A DNA stretch of 64,000 bases, from the NCBI RefSeq assembly GCF_025766255.1, contig NW_026516679.1:496001-560000 (forward strand), written 5' to 3'. Each line of letters opens with the position of its first letter. The first letter of the stretch is position 1. The notes beneath the pieces are model-generated. The model was given only the letters and a program-made list of their open reading frames with translations. It had not been told where the DNA came from and did not search any database. The DNA comes from Zychaea mexicana. Lineage: Eukaryota > Mucoromycota > Mucoromycetes > Mucorales > Lichtheimiaceae. The position numbers were made by a program, and so were the translations under genes. Below are positions 59,741 through 64,000 of this stretch, piece by piece.

Positions 59741-61874
59741 GTAAGTTACACAAAATATATAAAGTTATATAAAAACATTTTTTTTTGATTTTTCATAAAA
59801 CATTTTTTTTCTTTTTCTTTATCAAAATGTTTAAATCAAATGAAATACTATTTCGAACACTTTACGGCAATGAACAAGCTATAATCTATTTACAAAAGCA
59901 AGGACTTATAAAACCTTTTATTTGTAAAAAATGCGAGAAACCATTATCCATTGGAAAATATTATTAAAGATATTGATTTTATTGTTATCCAGATAATATT
60001 AGAAAAGGTGTATTTGCCGAAACATAATTTGAGAAAACAAATCTACGACCAATACAAATAGTAGAACTATTACGTCAATGGATGATTGGTGTGTATCTTT
60101 TATAATATAACATATATAATATTAATTTGTTTTTTATATAGATCCTTCTCCTATAAAAGTGTCTCTACAAATGGGAATCGATGATGAAACAGTTACACGA
60201 TTATATTCAAAAATACGCCTTACGATAAAAACATGGATCCTTAACAATCAAGAGTTATGGAAAAATGTAATTGGTGGACAAGATGAAATTGTTGAAATCG
60301 ACGAATGCTGTTTTTGCAAAACAAAAAATTACTACTGCAAAGCATAAACGATACAGAAAACATATGTAGATATTAGGCGGTTATTAAAGAAATTCAAATC
60401 TGTTCTTTTTGGTGCCTGTTCAAAATCGAAAAATGTCAACATTATTACCAATAATCAAGGATCAAGTTTATCAAGGAAAAACTATAATCACTGATGGTTT
60501 ACGATCTTATACAAGCTTAAACAAGATGGGATATATTCATAAAGCAGTTGATCATTCGAAATATTTTGTGCATCCAAATGATTCAACAATACATACTAAC
60601 AGTATGGAAGGTTTTTTGGATGCATTTAAATAAACATATGCCCAATATAAAAAAAGATTCTGAGCTATATACATTGTATTTTTTAGATTATGCTTTTAGA
60701 AAAAGATATCATCATGATTTGTTTGAAATGTTTAAAACAGTTATTATGTATTATAATGAAAATCAAACGAAAATCCAAGATCAATAAAAATACTCTTTAT
60801 TCTATCAAATATTATATCCATATTTTTTAACTTATTGGTATTATTTTCACTTGATAATTTCTTTTCATACATTAATATATTGTATAATAATTGTAAACAA
60901 TATTCATCTCTTTGAAAATTTTTATTAATGTTATTGCTATCATTATCTTCTTTATCATCATCTGAATTGCTATCATCTGAATTATCATCATCTAAATTAC
61001 CATCATCTATATAAGGACCATCTTCTATAACAATATTCACAATATGTTCTATTACTATCTTCTTTTACATAGCATCCATTGTATTCAAAATTTCAACATT
61101 TATTATTATTAGTATATCTTTTCTTTTTAGTATTACTAATATCAGGAGTACTAAGATTTGAAAGACTTCGTTTATTACTATTATTGTTATTATCTTCTAT
61201 TTCACTATTATCTGTTAATAGCTCATCAATATTTTTTTCTCTATTATAATTCTCATTACTTACTAATACATTATTACCTTCTAATGAACTATCATCTGTA
61301 ACAGATGGTGTTGATAAATTTTTTGTTTTATTGTTATTGTATTTTTTTCTTTTACTTCCTCTTCTTTTTGTTATTTTATAATATTCTTAATATTTTTCTT
61401 CTTGTTGACCATTTTCATTATTATATGATATTTCAAAATCAATTTGTTTATTTTTTTTATCATATAGAATATTAGCATTTTTAATATTGTTTTTAATCAT
61501 AAAATTAATTATAATTGATCTTTTTATTTTTGATGTAAATTTTTTATGTGTCTCTTCCATTTTGATAATAGTTTTATATATATATTATAAAAATTCAATT
61601 TTTAAAAAAAATATTATGCAAATTTAGATAAAATTTAAATATCATCGCTCTTTTAAAATTACCATTTGCTGCTTCTTGCCAAAATTAGATGAGATCAGCA
61701 AACTGGTAACATCTACAGAACTTCATACTTTATGTATTTTGCTCAATAATAATTCTCACTGTTTAACTTTGTAGCAAACAGCAGCGCAAGCATATGCATA
61801 CACTTAAAAAATTACGCATGATCCACTCACGCAGCCAATGGTATCTTGGCTAGCCATTACCATGATGTCAACAG
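59741..61874 (+). mobile_element. Merlin-like element in an intron, uninterrupted copy (unit 2)
   Basis: Carries a transposase relic (+, about 59,827-60,790) and a convergent N-rich gene (-, 60,744-61,562), with no nested insertion. It serves as the empty-site reference for the Rep and Tnp2 insertions of unit 1. Confidence 0.65.
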
Positions 61875-64000
61875 CAAAGTATTTCTTGAAGGATAATTCT
61901 GGCGAAATTTCCGAGATGTTAGAAAGCGATATGATGTACAATCTATGGGGGTTTTTGAGCACAATCTTTCAAGGCAGCGGGATACGAGCGATAGGGTAAG
62001 TGTCTTCATATCACAATGAAACTATAAGTGAGAATGTATAATACGTACTAATATACTATTACAGAAAAGAGAAAAGTAGCATTGCAGGATGTGCAGTACG
62101 AAATTAGCTATAAATTTACAATAGTTTTTGATAAATCTAATAAATTGCTTGCTGCCATATTAAATTATATCATCCATTTTGATATTTTATCAATTTTATG
62201 ACATCATGTGACCAAAATCATGTATTCAATGATTATAAAAATTGAAAATCCATAATATAAACAAAGAACGACCCAATGGATACAACAAACTATACACTAC
62301 TGATTACAAATGAAGTAAACTCAATTATTGCAAATTATTGGTAATTCCTAGAATGGAATTGGCCTACTATACATAATAAATATAAACATAGAACTGATTT
62401 GAAACATATTAAATTCATAGAAAAAATTAAGGATGAATTGTTACGTAAATTAGGTTATGTTGCTGTATTTTATTTTCTAGTAGTTTTATATACAAACAAG
62501 GAATATCCCAGACCTTACTTTGAAATTGAAAAAGGATTATTTCTATTATATCATTTAGTCTCTGGAGTATGTAGTGAAAAATTTGAAAAATACTCACCAC
62601 ATAGCACATTTCATACATTTTATAAAAAGTTTTGGATGGATGAGGACAACTACAAACGAATCAACAAAATAGTAAATGATTCAATGAATAACATGTTTTC
62701 ATCTATCAAATCACGTATTCTATCTACTAGAAAGCATAATCCCGACTTATTTAAACATGTAACACTTGTATTAGATAGCTATGATTCAAGAATTAACTAT
62801 GTAGATACTGAAATTGACCACTTTCAAAGAATGTATTCTTATAAATTTAAGAAGAATGGAATACGTACCCAATTTGTTAGTGATATGAATGATATGATTA
62901 TTTATACTTCTAAAAGTGACTTTTGTTCTAATAGCTCAGATAGTAGCATGTTTTTAAACATGAAATGATTTAAATATATGCATGAGAATGACATAATGGC
63001 AGTTGATAGTGGATATACTTTGTTTATCACACAATTTACAGAGCTTGCTAATGAAAAAGGATATAACTTTAGCCATGATAATTTTGTATACAGTGAACCC
63101 CCGCTTTTTGCACCCCCGTTTATTGCAGATCCCCACTTATTGCAACTTCTTTGAGCAGATTCTCGCTCAACACTTAGTAAAATTGCAGATTCCTCAGTTT
63201 TTGCAGATTGCAACTTGGAAATCGGGACCTGCAATTTCCTGCTTCAGCCTTATATATTGTATATTAATCTCAAACTTCAGAGACAGTGAGATTCGAACCA
63301 GTGACAAAAGAGATACACTATTGTATTCTATTATTTAAGAGCTTTTAAACTAAATAAGGAAAGATGTGATTGCCAGCTTATCGATCCCACTTGTGTACCA
63401 TATTCACATTTTGCAGTTCCTCAGATTTTGCAACTTTTTTGACGGTATTCCCGCTGTTGCAAAAAGCGGGGGTTCACTGTACCCTATACGTAAAAATGTA
63501 AATGAGCCCTTAATGATTACTGAGGATTATTTTAATAAGACATTTGGAAGTTTTAGGACAAAAGTTGAGAATCAATTTTCAGAAATTGGGAATAAATTCT
63601 GCCGATTCAATAATAACAAGTCAGTTGTTAAAATGGATAACATAAAATACTATAATCTGCAATTTCGTAGCTTGTCTATTAAAAAATATTACAAAATTTG
63701 TAGAAATGTTCAATATTTCTATTTTACCACACCATAAACTATGGCACAGTAATGATTTTAATTTTCCAGTAGAGCATAAACTAATTGATATAGTGGTCAG
63801 CAATGATAAACAAAATAAAGATAAACTGGATAAAATGATCAGATTGCAAAATGACCTGCTTAATATGGCTATATCAAATGAAGAAATGATTGTTGATAAT
63901 GAATCTGATAATAATTCAAATCAGAGTAATAGTGATAATGATGATGTTCCAAGATTTAATGAGCGTAGTAGAAAAAGAAAGCGAAATAAAGGGAAACAAC

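Larger units (their letters stand above)
51354..64000. repeat. segmental duplication, unit 2 (continues beyond the window)
   Basis: Repeats the modules of unit 1 with near-identity, but in a rearranged order: 5' exons, Harbinger-like copy C ending in the 3' exons, a pogo-type element on a junction, partial copy E, middle exons, Merlin-like intron without nested insertions, next exon, copy D. Confidence 0.8.

Overview
The window looks like nuclear DNA of an early-diverging filamentous fungus, most likely Mucoromycota. It has short (about 50-150 bp) GT-AG introns, compact intergenic spaces, and conserved eukaryotic genes interleaved with DNA transposons. Species cannot be told from the sequence alone.

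Left part (1-26,700) is ordinary gene-dense chromosome of moderate GC. In order it holds: a perilipin-like lipid droplet protein (-), delta-1-pyrroline-5-carboxylate dehydrogenase (+), a Nif1/Dsf2-like Sel1-repeat protein (+), a small CxxC protein (-), an ELM1-like (mitochondrial fission) protein (-), a BAP31/Yet3 ER protein (+), the diphthamide factor Dph3 (-), two THEM2-like hotdog thioesterases and a decayed third copy (-), a small secreted protein with a Kre9/KNH-like domain (+), and the Mss4-type PI4P 5-kinase (-). Intron positions were worked out by hand from splice sites and reading phase.

Right part (27,300-64,000) is an AT-rich nest of mobile elements. A stretch of about 19 kb (28,176-47,140) is duplicated, rearranged, from 51,354 to the window end. 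Its skeleton is one multi-exon, repeat-family gene that I do not recognise. Its pieces read on in one frame across two insertions of a 1.9-2.6 kb Harbinger-like element (3-bp target duplications AAC and ATT) and across an intron carrying a Merlin/IS1595-like element. The Harbinger-like element encodes a DDE transposase with a C-terminal chromodomain plus a convergent Cys-rich protein. In the first unit the Merlin transposase is split by a 2.7 kb insertion encoding a broken CRESS-type Rep (HUH endonuclease plus superfamily 3 helicase). The neighbouring gene is split by a Tnp2-type (Plavaka/CACTA-like) transposon with two further genes.

Smaller insertions date the layers: two hAT-type non-autonomous elements with 8-bp duplications, two pogo/Tc1-type ones (one on a chimeric junction), an 893-bp element with 340-bp terminal direct repeats and a 5-bp duplication, GGTGCAC foldback sequences, and a minisatellite. 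Every copy of the chromodomain transposase that can be read is broken by frameshifts or stops. Many differences between copies are G-to-A or C-to-T, suggesting decay by cytosine deamination or a RIP-like process.
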